Shown here: positions 1 to 9,477 of the stretch, in pieces | How the letters are laid out: every line of letters starts with the position of its first letter | Position numbering within the stretch: the stretch's first letter is position 1 | Source: Minisyncoccota bacterium | GTDB lineage: Bacteria > Patescibacteriota > Minisyncoccia > Phycocordibacterales > UBA1006 | Length of the DNA stretch: 32,210 bases | Assembly: GCA_022763365.1 (NCBI GenBank) | Contig: JALEGN010000003.1 | Span: 1-32,210 of the forward strand | Reading direction: 5' to 3' | Program-made: the position numbers and the translations under genes | The notes under the pieces: generated by a model | Told to the model about the DNA's origin: nothing | The model's database searches: none | What the model saw: only the letters and a program-made list of their open reading frames with translations

Positions 1-354
1 CTGGTTGATTTGTTTAATTTTGCAAATCTACTCAATGATAACGGCGGAGTAGTTGCCACAAAACCTTTTCTTAATCTCAATATATTTAAAACAAAAGAGA
101 TTGAAAATGAAGAGAAAATGTGCAACGACATTAATTCACATTTATCTAAATTGAATCGTGATCCGTATTCGATGAACAGAGCTAAAGAGAAATTACCTTC
201 TACCGTAAACAATGTTTATGTTGGTGGTGTACACGGTTTCTTTACTCATCCAGTGAGCTTTTGGTTAAATAAAAAACCTGAACCTGTATTGGAAAAATGG
301 GTAAAGAATTTTGTAAGTAGCCACACAAATGGAATAATGAAAGCATTGTCGTAG
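1..354 (+). CDS. 3' part of a CDS truncated by the window start; unknown function
   Basis: Frame 1 is open from base 1 (LVDLFNFANLLNDNGG...) to a TAG at 352-354. The ORF-track start at 10 is an internal TTG. Confidence 0.6.
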   Translation: MVDLFNFANLLNDNGGVVATKPFLNLNIFKTKEIENEEKMCNDINSHLSKLNRDPYSMNRAKEKLPSTVNNVYVGGVHGFFTHPVSFWLNKKPEPVLEKWVKNFVSSHTNGIMKALS

Positions 355-372
355 TTCTAAAAACAAAACTAT

Positions 373-399
373 AAAAACCATGTATCTTACATGGTTTTT
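373..399 (+). terminator. Intrinsic terminator
   Basis: AAAAACCATGTA-TCT-TACATGGTTTTT perfect hairpin with T-tract. Confidence 0.8.
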
Positions 400-401
400 G
401 T

Positions 402-407
402 TATACT
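402..407 (+). promoter_or_regulatory. Extended -10 promoter (TGtTATACT) for holB-like gene, leaderless spacing
   Basis: TATACT at 402-407 with TG upstream; ATG at 414 (6-nt gap). Confidence 0.65.
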
Positions 408-413
408 TAATCT

Positions 414-1076
414 ATGAATCAACTCCAACAATTTACAGGTCTTCCATATTCTCATCATGCCTATGGTTTTGAAATCAGTGTTTTTAATTACGAGGAATTT
501 TTAGAAACTCTACCTAAAGAAGAATTTTCATACATTGTTCATAAACAATACGACATGCTGAAGATTGCTGACGCACGTGAGATAAAATCATTACAGTCAG
601 AAAAAACGGATAAGGCATCGTTATTTATTTTGGAATTTTCTTTGGTTAATCAGGAGGCGCAGAATGCTTTGTTAAAAGTACTTGAAGAGCCAACTCAAAA
701 TACCTATTTTATCTTGGTTTTTCCAGAGCGTACTAAATTATTAAAAACACTTCAATCACGATTACAGATAATTACGATAGATAGTAAACATAAGGATATT
801 GAAACCTTTGTAGATGTGAGTGAGTTTATACAGATGTCATTACAAGATCGTTTTAGCTTAATCAAAGAAAAAACTGATAAGAAAAAAGACACTGCTATAA
901 CTAAAACCGAGGCATTACAATTCTTGAACCAGCTTGAATTGTATGCGTCAAAGCAAGAAATAAAAAACCGGAAACTTCTTGAAGCTATTATTTTAGGGCG
1001 TGAATCATTAGATAAAAACGGTGCTTCGATAAAAATGATTTTAGATATGATTGCAATGCATATTAAAAAGAAATAG
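414..1076 (+). CDS. holB: DNA polymerase III delta'-like / clamp-loader AAA protein lacking an obvious Walker A
   Basis: Motif NQEAQNALLKVLEEPTQNTYFILVFPERTKLLKTLQSR, typical of delta'/DnaX-like clamp loaders. Confidence 0.7.
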   Translation: MNQLQQFTGLPYSHHAYGFEISVFNYEEFLETLPKEEFSYIVHKQYDMLKIADAREIKSLQSEKTDKASLFILEFSLVNQEAQNALLKVLEEPTQNTYFILVFPERTKLLKTLQSRLQIITIDSKHKDIETFVDVSEFIQMSLQDRFSLIKEKTDKKKDTAITKTEALQFLNQLELYASKQEIKNRKLLEAIILGRESLDKNGASIKMILDMIAMHIKKK

Positions 1077-1092
1077 GGAACTATTTCTTTTT
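1065..1092 (+). terminator. Intrinsic terminator whose 5' arm encodes the upstream KKK-stop
   Basis: AAAAAGAAATAG-GGAA-CTATTTCTTTTT. Confidence 0.8.
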
Positions 1093-1119
1093 TAGTTTTC
1101 ATTGTTATACTTTGAATAT

Positions 1120-1671
1120 ATGTTTGATTTTACAAAAGCAAAAGAAGGGTTCTCTGATGCAGAGAATTTTTTGAAACAAGAATATTTACAAATCTCAACA
1201 GGACGAGCTAATCCTGCATTATTGGACGGTGTGAATGTTGAATCATATGGTTCATTTCAACCAATTAAAAATATTGCATCAATTAACCTTGAAGATGCTC
1301 GGACGATGAAGGTTTCTCCATGGGACAAAGGACAAATCAAAGATATTGAAAAGGCTATTGTTGATTCAAATCTTCCTTTTTCTCTATCGGTTGATGATTC
1401 AGGAGTACGCGTGCATATTCCACAAATGACAGAAGAATCTAAAACAAAAATTCTTCGTCTCGTGAAAGATAAATTAGAAGACGCACGTATCCGCGTTCGT
1501 AATGTTCGCCAAGATGTTATGAAGCTGATTGACGCTGGAGAATCAAATGGTGATTATTCAGAAGATGCAAAAAATAACTACAAAGATGATCTTCAGAAAA
1601 TGGTAGATACTGCAAATAAAAACCTGGAAGATATTTATGCAAACAAAGAAAAAGACATTATGTCTGTATAA
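1120..1671 (+). CDS. frr: Ribosome recycling factor
   Basis: MFDFTKAKEGFSDAENFLKQEYLQISTGRANPALLDGVNV... Start moved from 1102 to the ATG at 1120 because 1102 lies next to the -10 (TGtTATACT, hexamer 1106-1111). Confidence 0.95.
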   Translation: MFDFTKAKEGFSDAENFLKQEYLQISTGRANPALLDGVNVESYGSFQPIKNIASINLEDARTMKVSPWDKGQIKDIEKAIVDSNLPFSLSVDDSGVRVHIPQMTEESKTKILRLVKDKLEDARIRVRNVRQDVMKLIDAGESNGDYSEDAKNNYKDDLQKMVDTANKNLEDIYANKEKDIMSV

Positions 1672-1677
1672 TTCATT

Positions 1678-2781
1678 ATGAATATTTTATTATTTATTAT
1701 TGTATTAGGTGTTCTGGTCTTTGTTCATGAACTAGGACACTTTCTTTTTGCAAAACTTTTTAATATCCGCGTAGATGAATTTGGATTTGGCTACCCACCA
1801 AAAATGTTCAAAATGTTTAGATGGAAGGGAACTGATTTCACCATGAATTGGATTCCTTTTGGGGGATTTGTAAAAATTTTCGGCGAAGCTGATGATGGAG
1901 AAGAACTAAGCGAAGAGGACAAACAAGTTTCTTTGGTCCATAAACCACGTTGGCAACAGTTTCTGGTGATGTTTGGAGGAATTTTATTTAATGTTATTTT
2001 TGCTTGGATATTATTTTCAGCCATTTATATGTCAGGTGTAACAGCGCCTATTGAAAGTGCCCCAGATAATTATTCTTTTGAAGAAACACGCCTTGTTGTA
2101 AGTGGTGTCATGCAAGATTCGCCAGCTGATTTAGCTAGGTTGATTCCGGGTGATGAAGTTAAGGAGCTTTTTAATGATACTGGAGAGCAAATTACCATAA
2201 CTAATGAAACTATTACCGAAGTTTCTGAATTTATTAACCTTCAGGGAGAATTAGGTGGAGATGTAGGATTTATCGTTTTGCGTAATGATGACCAGCTAGA
2301 AATCATAGAAATAAGTCCTGAAGAAGGTCTTATTGAAGGAAAGTATGGTGTAGGTATTGGACTTGAGCGAGTTGGAGAATTACAACTGCCGTTTCACCAA
2401 GCCTTAGTCTATGGAGCAAAAAATACCTGGAATTTTACGGTTGCTATAACTCAAGGTTTTGGACAACTTATAACAGGTCAAATTTCTGCTGACAACGTTT
2501 CGGGACCTGTTGGTATTGTAAAACAAATAGGTGACGCTAGTGCTGTTGGTATTTCATATCTTATTGGATTTACTGCACTGCTATCACTCAACCTTGCGGT
2601 GCTAAACCTGATTCCGTTTCCGGCACTTGATGGTGGTCGGATATTGATTATTCTTATCGAATCAATTATAGGGCGTCGATTGAATCCTAATATTGTAAAT
2701 TGGGTGAACGTTATTGGATTCTTTATCTTAATTGCATTAATGTTACTAGTAACAGCTAATGATATTATTAAGCTATTTTAA
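1678..2781 (+). CDS. rseP: RseP-like site-2 metalloprotease with PDZ-like region
   Basis: HELGH zinc motif near the N-terminus, conserved FGGILFN segment, C-terminal NLIPFPALDGGR motif. Confidence 0.93.
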   Translation: MNILLFIIVLGVLVFVHELGHFLFAKLFNIRVDEFGFGYPPKMFKMFRWKGTDFTMNWIPFGGFVKIFGEADDGEELSEEDKQVSLVHKPRWQQFLVMFGGILFNVIFAWILFSAIYMSGVTAPIESAPDNYSFEETRLVVSGVMQDSPADLARLIPGDEVKELFNDTGEQITITNETITEVSEFINLQGELGGDVGFIVLRNDDQLEIIEISPEEGLIEGKYGVGIGLERVGELQLPFHQALVYGAKNTWNFTVAITQGFGQLITGQISADNVSGPVGIVKQIGDASAVGISYLIGFTALLSLNLAVLNLIPFPALDGGRILIILIESIIGRRLNPNIVNWVNVIGFFILIALMLLVTANDIIKLF

Positions 2782-2807
2782 AAAACACTTTGTTAAAAGT
2801 GTTTTTT
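2780..2807 (+). terminator. Intrinsic terminator after rseP
   Basis: AAAAAACACTT ... AAGTGTTTTTT. Confidence 0.8.
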
Positions 2808-2828
2808 GTTTTCTGGTATACTATTTTC

Positions 2829-3485
2829 ATGAAAAAGAAAAAAGGATTCACATTGATTGAGCTACTCGTTGTTGTGGCAATTATAGGGGTGCTCTCAACA
2901 ATTGGTGTTAGTTCATATCGTCGTGCTGTTTTCAAGGCACAAGCCGCACATATTATTAATACAATAACATTAGTTGAAGAAGTGTTTATTATAAGAATGT
3001 TAGATGATAATAGAGTAACTTGGTGGCACGAAGATGACTTTCCTTCAACAACATCTTGGGCGGCATATCTTGAAAATCTTATAAATGACGAAGAGTTGAT
3101 TGATGAATTCTTACCATTAGCACCAGATTTACCTGGTTCTGAGGCAGGTAACTTTGAGTATGCTTATGACAATGACGGGGATACATTCGTTAACCCAACA
3201 AATCCTTCTGTATGTACAACTTGGTCAAACCCTAGTCCATGGTCTAGTTGGAACTCACTAGCTGGACCTAATATTGTTATTCATCCAGATGAAATTCCTG
3301 GTTCTGACAGGTATTGGGATTTATTTAATTATTTAGACGAATATATAGATAATGGTGATGGTCCATATTGTGGAAGAATGCGTGCTGATGCCAGAACTGA
3401 TGGTGGTAGTACAGCAAATAGACATCGTTATATGAGGTATGCTTTTGACTATAACCAGGTTTACGGTGATTTAGTAGGCGAATAA
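2829..3485 (+). CDS. Type IV prepilin-like protein (N-methylation motif)
   Basis: MKKKKGFTLIELLVVVAIIGVLSTIGVSSYRRA class III prepilin signal. Start set at 2829, not 2790, because TATACT is at 2817-2822. Confidence 0.9.
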   Translation: MKKKKGFTLIELLVVVAIIGVLSTIGVSSYRRAVFKAQAAHIINTITLVEEVFIIRMLDDNRVTWWHEDDFPSTTSWAAYLENLINDEELIDEFLPLAPDLPGSEAGNFEYAYDNDGDTFVNPTNPSVCTTWSNPSPWSSWNSLAGPNIVIHPDEIPGSDRYWDLFNYLDEYIDNGDGPYCGRMRADARTDGGSTANRHRYMRYAFDYNQVYGDLVGE

Positions 3486-3507
3486 AAGACCTTTAGGTCT
3501 TTTTTTT
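3484..3507 (+). terminator. Intrinsic terminator after prepilin
   Basis: AAAAGACC-TTTA-GGTCTTTTTTTT. Confidence 0.8.
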
Positions 3508-3520
3508 ATATACTAAAGAT

Positions 3521-4975
3521 ATGAAATTACATGCATTATTAAAAAATATTGAGGTACTACAAACAATTGGCGAAACTGATAAGAAGATAACAGTGTTGAG
3601 CCAAGATACTCGTGATTCAGATATGACAAATGGACTGTATTTCGCAGTAAAGGGTACGCAGGTAGATGGTCATGATTTTATTGATAATGCGATTGAAAAA
3701 GGCGCTATTGCTATTATTTGCGAAGATGTACCTGAAGATATTCATGATAGCGTGACATATATCAAAGTGACATCAGTTCAGCCAATCGTAGGTGCTATCG
3801 CATCGGTATTTTATGGAAATCCTTCAGAGAAAGTAAAAATTATTGCAGTTACTGGTACTAATGGAAAAACGAGCGTCGCGACATTTATGTCGCAAGCTTT
3901 GCAGAATTTAGGAGCAGCAACACTTCTTTTATCAACCGCAGGTGATTATTATGTTGGGTCAAAAGTTGATATTCATCGCAAGGCACCATCATCTCTTGAA
4001 ACTATTGAGCTTCATAGGGTTTTGAAATTTTATGCTGATATCGGCATGAAATATTGTTGCCTTGAGGCTACGTCTATTGGGCTTGACCAACATCGTTTAG
4101 CTGGACTTGATATTGATATTGCGATGTTTACAAATTTGGCAGATGATCACTTGGATTATCACGGCACCATGAATAAGTATGCAGAAGCTAAAAAGAAACT
4201 GTTCGATAATTTGAAAGAATCAGCCCTTGCTATTACTTATAATGATGATCAATATGGATCGTTTATGGTTTCCGATACGACGGCTATAGTAAAAAGTATT
4301 GGGCGAGGTATTGATAGTGATTATCAGATTGCTGTTATGAAATCATCACTTTCTGGTTTAGAAATAGCTATAAATGAATACAATATAAAGGTTCCCGTGG
4401 TTGGGGATTTTAATGCGATTAATATTGCATTGGTTTTTGCTGCCTTATTACAATCATCATATGAACCAAAAAAGGTTATTAAATCATTGAGTCAAATACA
4501 AGGAGTCCCTGGGCGAATGCAAATGGTAGCAAATGATAAAAAAATACTTGCTATTGTTGACTATGCTCACAGTAGTGACGCTTTGGTGAACGTATTAAAC
4601 ACCTTAAAAAACATCCCACATAAAAATATTATTACTGTAATTGGTTGTGGTGGTGATCGTGACCGTAGCAAACGTGCACCCATGGCACAGGTGAGTCAGC
4701 AAAATAGTGAAATGGTTATTTATACCAGTGATAATCCACGAACCGAATCCTTGCAGCAAATATTTGATGATATGAAACAAGGTGTAGATATTAATAATGA
4801 TAATTATGTATTTTTAGAATCACGAGAAGAGGCCATCGCTAAGGCGGTTGAGCTTGCTAACAAAGAAGATATTATTCTTGTGGCAGGAAAAGGTCATGAA
4901 GATTACCAAATCATTGGTACAACTAAAACACATTTTGATGACGTTGAAATTCTTGAGAAATATTTGACCAAATAG
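3521..4975 (+). CDS. murE: UDP-N-acetylmuramoyl-tripeptide synthetase MurE (likely meso-DAP-adding)
   Basis: VTGTNGKTSVA P-loop; SQDTRDSDMTNGLYFAVKG N-terminus; DNPRTE motif typical of meso-DAP-adding MurE. Confidence 0.93.
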   Translation: MKLHALLKNIEVLQTIGETDKKITVLSQDTRDSDMTNGLYFAVKGTQVDGHDFIDNAIEKGAIAIICEDVPEDIHDSVTYIKVTSVQPIVGAIASVFYGNPSEKVKIIAVTGTNGKTSVATFMSQALQNLGAATLLLSTAGDYYVGSKVDIHRKAPSSLETIELHRVLKFYADIGMKYCCLEATSIGLDQHRLAGLDIDIAMFTNLADDHLDYHGTMNKYAEAKKKLFDNLKESALAITYNDDQYGSFMVSDTTAIVKSIGRGIDSDYQIAVMKSSLSGLEIAINEYNIKVPVVGDFNAINIALVFAALLQSSYEPKKVIKSLSQIQGVPGRMQMVANDKKILAIVDYAHSSDALVNVLNTLKNIPHKNIITVIGCGGDRDRSKRAPMAQVSQQNSEMVIYTSDNPRTESLQQIFDDMKQGVDINNDNYVFLESREEAIAKAVELANKEDIILVAGKGHEDYQIIGTTKTHFDDVEILEKYLTK

Positions 4976-5003
4976 TTTTTAATAATATTATTAAATACTG
5001 AAC

Positions 5004-5345
5004 ATGAAACATAATTTTGAACAAATGCATACACAGGAGACTGAACCAACATCAGCTGAACAAGTAATTTTTGAGGAACTCCAAGAAATTGCTCGAGCAA
5101 ATTTTTCTGAAGGTGCTGCTATGCGCGAAGATGGAGAAGCTTTAACTACCTTCATCACGAGCGGAAGAGCTAAAATTACAGAATTTCTTCAAAAGAAAAA
5201 AGCTGAAGAAACTGTAGGTATGTCAGAGGAAGAGAAGGAGCTTTATGATCAAAAACAAAAAGATATTCTTTTGAAATTTGAGTATCTTTTCTTGTACCCT
5301 GATACTGAAGCAACATTCAACGAAATAAAAGAATCTTCATTCTAG
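5004..5345 (+). CDS. Small conserved-looking hypothetical protein
   Basis: Intact 113-aa ORF between murE and murC with its own terminator. Confidence 0.6.
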   Translation: MKHNFEQMHTQETEPTSAEQVIFEELQEIARANFSEGAAMREDGEALTTFITSGRAKITEFLQKKKAEETVGMSEEEKELYDQKQKDILLKFEYLFLYPDTEATFNEIKESSF

Positions 5346-5358
5346 AAGATTCTTTTTT
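5327..5358. terminator. Hairpin terminator at a convergent gene pair (probably bidirectional)
   Basis: AAAAGAATCTTC-ATTCTA-GAAGATTCTTTTTT; 5' arm lies within the last codons (KESSF-stop) of the upstream gene. Confidence 0.8.
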
Positions 5359-5363
5359 GATTC

Positions 5364-6671
5364 CTATATTTCTTTGAGTGCATGACTGTATTTCCAAATA
5401 TCACCAGCTCCAGCTGATATGACAAGATAGTCGTTTGAATAGTGCATTGACTCAAACAACCTTACAAAATTCTTAGGTTCTGGAACTGAGATAAGTTCAA
5501 CGTTTGAGGTATTAATATATTGTTCAAGGAGAAAGTTTTCTTGAGGTATCTCTGGTTCACGAGCTCTGTAGGTTGGGAAGAGATAAAGGATATCCACGAC
5601 TTCAAGTGCTTTTCCAAAAGCTTCTTTAAAGTCACGTGTTCTCGAATATAAGTGAGGTTCAAACAACATAATGATTTTCTTTTCAGGATAATAATCTCGA
5701 AGTCCTGAAATAAGATATTCTAACCCCTCAGGATTATGAGCATAATCATCGAATAATTGAATACCATTTTTTGTCATTCCAACGTGCTCCATACGACGTT
5801 TAGCTCCCTGAAAATGCTTTTTAAGGTAGTCTTTAGCAGATTCAATATTGAGGTTTAAAGCTTCAATAACACCTAAGGTTGCCGCAGCATTTTGTACATT
5901 ATGATTACCTGGAATAGAGAGTTCAATACCCTCATGAATATATTTTCCATAATCAATAATATTCATTCCTAGCGACTCGGCTTTTTCAATAATCTCTTTC
6001 AGATTTGTTAAAGAGCTATCACAAACTAAAGTACCTGAACCTTTTGTATTGTCTACAAATTTTATAAAGGTTTCTTTGATATGTTCAATATCTTTGAAAT
6101 AATCGAGGTGGTCTTCAGTGACATTGGTAACAACTAAAACATCATGATGAATATTCAAAAATGATTCTTTATATTCACAGGCTTCGGTGACAAAGTACTC
6201 TGAATTTCCAGGAATAAAATTACTATTCCATTTCTGGAGTAGGGCTCCTACAATACCTGTTGGGTCTTCACCAAGATGCTTCATGACCTCGATAATCATT
6301 GAGGTAGTAGTTGTTTTTCCATTCGTACCTGAAATAGCAATAGTTGTTTTATCAGAACTGACTTTCCCAAGCATTTCCGGGTAGGAGAGTAGGGGAATAC
6401 CAAGTTCAGTCCCGCGCATATATTCAGGGTCATGTTCAGGAACCGCTGGAGAATAAATCACAATATCGGTGTCTTTAGAAATTCGCTCTTCTGCGACCCC
6501 TTCCCAAAAATCAACATCATAGTTATCTACTAAATCATCAGTAATATACGATGAGTTTCTATCTGATCCTGACACTGCAATACCTTTATGGAGAAGATAT
6601 TTTGCCATCGCTGACATACCAACACCACCAATACCAATAAAATGAGCTTTGTGAATATTTTCTAAATTCAT
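5364..6671 (-). CDS. murC: UDP-N-acetylmuramate--L-alanine ligase MurC
   Basis: HFIGIGGVGMSAMAKYL, ISGTNGKTTTTSM, DDYAHNPEGL; TATACT 6 nt upstream of the ATG on the minus strand (AGTATA 6678-6683). Confidence 0.95.
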   Translation of the reverse strand: MNLENIHKAHFIGIGGVGMSAMAKYLLHKGIAVSGSDRNSSYITDDLVDNYDVDFWEGVAEERISKDTDIVIYSPAVPEHDPEYMRGTELGIPLLSYPEMLGKVSSDKTTIAISGTNGKTTTTSMIIEVMKHLGEDPTGIVGALLQKWNSNFIPGNSEYFVTEACEYKESFLNIHHDVLVVTNVTEDHLDYFKDIEHIKETFIKFVDNTKGSGTLVCDSSLTNLKEIIEKAESLGMNIIDYGKYIHEGIELSIPGNHNVQNAAATLGVIEALNLNIESAKDYLKKHFQGAKRRMEHVGMTKNGIQLFDDYAHNPEGLEYLISGLRDYYPEKKIIMLFEPHLYSRTRDFKEAFGKALEVVDILYLFPTYRAREPEIPQENFLLEQYINTSNVELISVPEPKNFVRLFESMHYSNDYLVISAGAGDIWKYSHALKEI

Positions 6672-6697
6672 AATTCTAGTATACGCCTTTTATACAT

Positions 6698-6733
6698 AAA
6701 AAAAATCCCTCATTATTTTTTGAGGAATTTTTT
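6698..6733 (-). terminator. Intrinsic terminator of murD overlapping its last codons
   Basis: Minus strand AAAAAATTCCTCA-loop-TGAGGGATTTTTTTT; 5' arm encodes KKFL of KKFLKK-stop. Confidence 0.75.
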
Positions 6734-8089
6734 AACCTGTTTAATATACTGATCACCGCGTTCATATTCGTTATTAAATACACCAAATGATGCAGCGCCA
6801 GGCGAGAGAATAACAATAGAACCAGGTTCAGCATGCGATAGGGCAATATTAAAGGCGGTTTTCATACTAAGGGTTTCGGTAAATTTCTCAAAACGAGAAG
6901 GAAAACAATCACGTAATTTATCTGTCGCACCACCTGAGAAGAGTAATGTGAAATGAATATTTCGCGCGACATATTTTGCCATTTTTTGATAATGGAATTC
7001 TTTGTCAGCTCCACCTCCGATCAAGATAATATCGCGCTCAGGATATTTTTTCTTTAATGATTGAAGTGACTTTACGGTTGATTCAGGGGTTGTGGAATTA
7101 TTGTCATTGAAAAACAAGATATTATTTTTCGACGTTCCAATGTGTTGAAAACGTCCCTCAACGCCCTTAAACTCAGTTAAGGCTGTTTTTATTGTTGATT
7201 GCGGAATCCCTAATTCTTTACCTACCGTATAGGCTTGAGCAATATTTTTTTCATTGTGTTTACCAAAAATAGTATATTCCCAGGATTTTGGTAGATGCTT
7301 AAATCTTGAAATATGCTTTTTAGATTTAATATTTTTTTGTTTATAGTATTTCTTAATAGCTTTTGCTGAGCCACTGGTTAATATAAGAATATCTTCTTCA
7401 TTTTGATATTTAAAGATTGCTGATTTATCTTTGAAATATTTTCTCATTGAACCTTGGTAATAATTCAAATGATCTTCAAAAAAATTTGTAAAGACTGCAA
7501 CATTTGGAGAACGTTTTACTTTATGAAGACCTTGGAGTTGCCATGAATCTAATTCGGCTAAAATTATGTCTCCAGATTTAACTTTTTTAAGTAATGGCAA
7601 ATTCGCAACACCGCGTACATTTCCAGCAATATGATAGGGAAGACCTGAAGCCTCTAAAATAGACTGAATGAGTCCGGTGGTCGTTGATTTACCTTTTGAC
7701 CCAGTAATTCCAATAACGGTCACTTCTATACCTTCTTGAGCCAAAATATCCATAACTAAACCAAAAGACATATGGACTGGAATATTTTCACTTTCAGCGG
7801 TATCAATATATTTATTTTCAAGAGGAACACCTGAGCCTTTAATGATCATATCGCGACCTCTAAAATCTCCAATACTGTGTTTATTTAATGTGTAGCTAAT
7901 ATTTTTATAACGCTTTAACTGTCGTAGTGATTTTTTTAGTTTTTCTTCTGATTTTAAATCAGTCGCAATAATATCAGCTCCACAAGAGGCCAAGAATTTA
8001 ATGTCACCAACTCCACGACCCAAAAGACCGATTCCCATGACGGTAATCTTTTTGTCCTTAAAGTATTTTGTGTACCAGGACGTACTCAT
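6713..8089 (-). CDS. murD: UDP-N-acetylmuramoylalanine--D-glutamate ligase MurD
   Basis: ITGSKGKSTTTGLI, NVAVFTNFFEDHLNYYQGS, SPGAASFGVFNNEYERGDQY. Start set at 8089 (MSTSWYTKYFKDKKITVMG), 7 nt after a minus-strand TATACT, rather than ORF-track 8152. Confidence 0.93.
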   Translation of the reverse strand: MSTSWYTKYFKDKKITVMGIGLLGRGVGDIKFLASCGADIIATDLKSEEKLKKSLRQLKRYKNISYTLNKHSIGDFRGRDMIIKGSGVPLENKYIDTAESENIPVHMSFGLVMDILAQEGIEVTVIGITGSKGKSTTTGLIQSILEASGLPYHIAGNVRGVANLPLLKKVKSGDIILAELDSWQLQGLHKVKRSPNVAVFTNFFEDHLNYYQGSMRKYFKDKSAIFKYQNEEDILILTSGSAKAIKKYYKQKNIKSKKHISRFKHLPKSWEYTIFGKHNEKNIAQAYTVGKELGIPQSTIKTALTEFKGVEGRFQHIGTSKNNILFFNDNNSTTPESTVKSLQSLKKKYPERDIILIGGGADKEFHYQKMAKYVARNIHFTLLFSGGATDKLRDCFPSRFEKFTETLSMKTAFNIALSHAEPGSIVILSPGAASFGVFNNEYERGDQYIKQVKKFLKK

Positions 8090-8174
8090 AATTTTTAGTA
8101 TACCTATCTTGTAAAAAATATAAAGTACCATCAAGTATACTTTGAACAGCATGTTTTTAACGTATACTAAGAGT

Positions 8175-9476
8175 ATGACGATTGCTGAAATTCATAAAAA
8201 ATTCCTTGAATGTTCGCAAGAAATTTCAACTGATACACGAACCATGATCCCTGGTGCTATGTTTTTTGCATGGAAAGGAGAGGTGGTTGACGGAAATGAT
8301 TATGTCGCGATGGCTCTAGAAAAAGGCGCCAAATGGGTTATTTGTGATGACATCGAAGCTGCTGAATTAAACGATCGATGTATTTTAGTTTCAGATACTA
8401 TTGAAACTCTACAAGCTCTTGCCAGATATCATAGGCAACAGTTTGATATTCCAGTTATTGCTATTGGCGGGAGCAATGGAAAAACGACGACTAAAGAATT
8501 ACTTGCTCAGATTTTAAAGCAACAAAAAGATACTGTGGCTTCGTTTGGTAGCTTGAATAATCACACAGGTGTACCTTTAACCCTATTACGTATCAATCCT
8601 TATACTGATATAGCCGTTCTTGAAATGGGAGCTAATCATATTGGCGAGATTGCGGAGCTATGTGCTATTGCTGAGCCAACTCATGGACTCATAACAAATA
8701 TTGGACGTGATCATATTGGTTTATTTGGTGGTATTGATGGGGTTTTAGAAGCTAATTTAGAACTATATACGTATCTCAAAAATAATAATGGGTTTATTTT
8801 TATGAATAAAAATGACGATTTATTAATGAAACATATACCAGAAGATAATTATCTATGTTATGGCGTTAGTCTTGAGGGTGAAAACGGTATTAAGAGTCTT
8901 CATACATCACCTTATATTTCAGGAGCATGGAAGAATCACACAATTACAACAAAGTTGACAGGTGAATATAATTTAGAAAATATAATCGCAGCTATTTCAG
9001 TTGCAAAATATCTTGATATTCAAGATGAATCTGTAATAAAAGCTATTGAGGAATATAATCCTAACAACAATCGCTCTACCATTTTGAAAACAGAAAATAA
9101 TATTATCATTAAAGATTACTATAATGCTAATCGAACTAGTATGGAGTTAGCTATAGATAATTTAGTAACGGTTACTAGAAATAATGAAGGATTTTCATCA
9201 GTGGCTATTTTAGGAGATATGTTGGAACTTGGGGAATTTAGTGATGGCGAACATCAAGCCGTTTTAAAATATGCTGAAGATAAAGGAATTGAAAATATTA
9301 TTCTCATTGGTCCTGATTTTAAGAAACTAGATGCTTCAGAAAATATTATTCAATACGAAAATGTTGATACTGCAATACTTGGTTTAAAGGAGCAAGTATT
9401 TAAAAATACCTGTATATTATTTAAGGCTTCAAATGGAACTAATTTGAATAAATTATTTGAATCACGAAATTGGTAG
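8175..9476 (+). CDS. murF: UDP-N-acetylmuramoyl-tripeptide--D-Ala-D-Ala ligase MurF
   Basis: STDTRTMIPGAMFFAWKGEVVDGNDY, GSNGKTTTKELL, KDYYNANRTSMELAI. Start at ATG 8175, 6 nt after TATACT 8163-8168. Confidence 0.93.
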   Translation: MTIAEIHKKFLECSQEISTDTRTMIPGAMFFAWKGEVVDGNDYVAMALEKGAKWVICDDIEAAELNDRCILVSDTIETLQALARYHRQQFDIPVIAIGGSNGKTTTKELLAQILKQQKDTVASFGSLNNHTGVPLTLLRINPYTDIAVLEMGANHIGEIAELCAIAEPTHGLITNIGRDHIGLFGGIDGVLEANLELYTYLKNNNGFIFMNKNDDLLMKHIPEDNYLCYGVSLEGENGIKSLHTSPYISGAWKNHTITTKLTGEYNLENIIAAISVAKYLDIQDESVIKAIEEYNPNNNRSTILKTENNIIIKDYYNANRTSMELAIDNLVTVTRNNEGFSSVAILGDMLELGEFSDGEHQAVLKYAEDKGIENIILIGPDFKKLDASENIIQYENVDTAILGLKEQVFKNTCILFKASNGTNLNKLFESRNW

Positions 9477-9477
9477 T

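Noticed and set aside
752-1102. Minus-strand 116-aa ORF opposite the holB-like gene, and other short antisense ORFs (1791-2024, 13423-13668, 15831-16109, 19360-19689, 29270-29566, 31718-32135)
   Set aside because: They lie antisense to well-supported genes, have no recognisable motifs and fit the shadow-ORF expectation in AT-rich DNA.
1102-1119. ORF-track start of frr at TTG 1102
   Set aside because: The region is the promoter (TGtTATACT). Frr homology begins at ATG 1120.
2790-2828. ORF-track start of prepilin at 2790
   Set aside because: Falls in the rseP terminator and -10 box. The MKKKKGFTLIELL prepilin leader begins at 2829.
8090-8152. N-terminal extension of MurD (MLFKVYLMVLYIFYKIGILKI)
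   Set aside because: It reads through the promoter region; MurD homology starts at MSTSWYTKYFKDKKITVMG.
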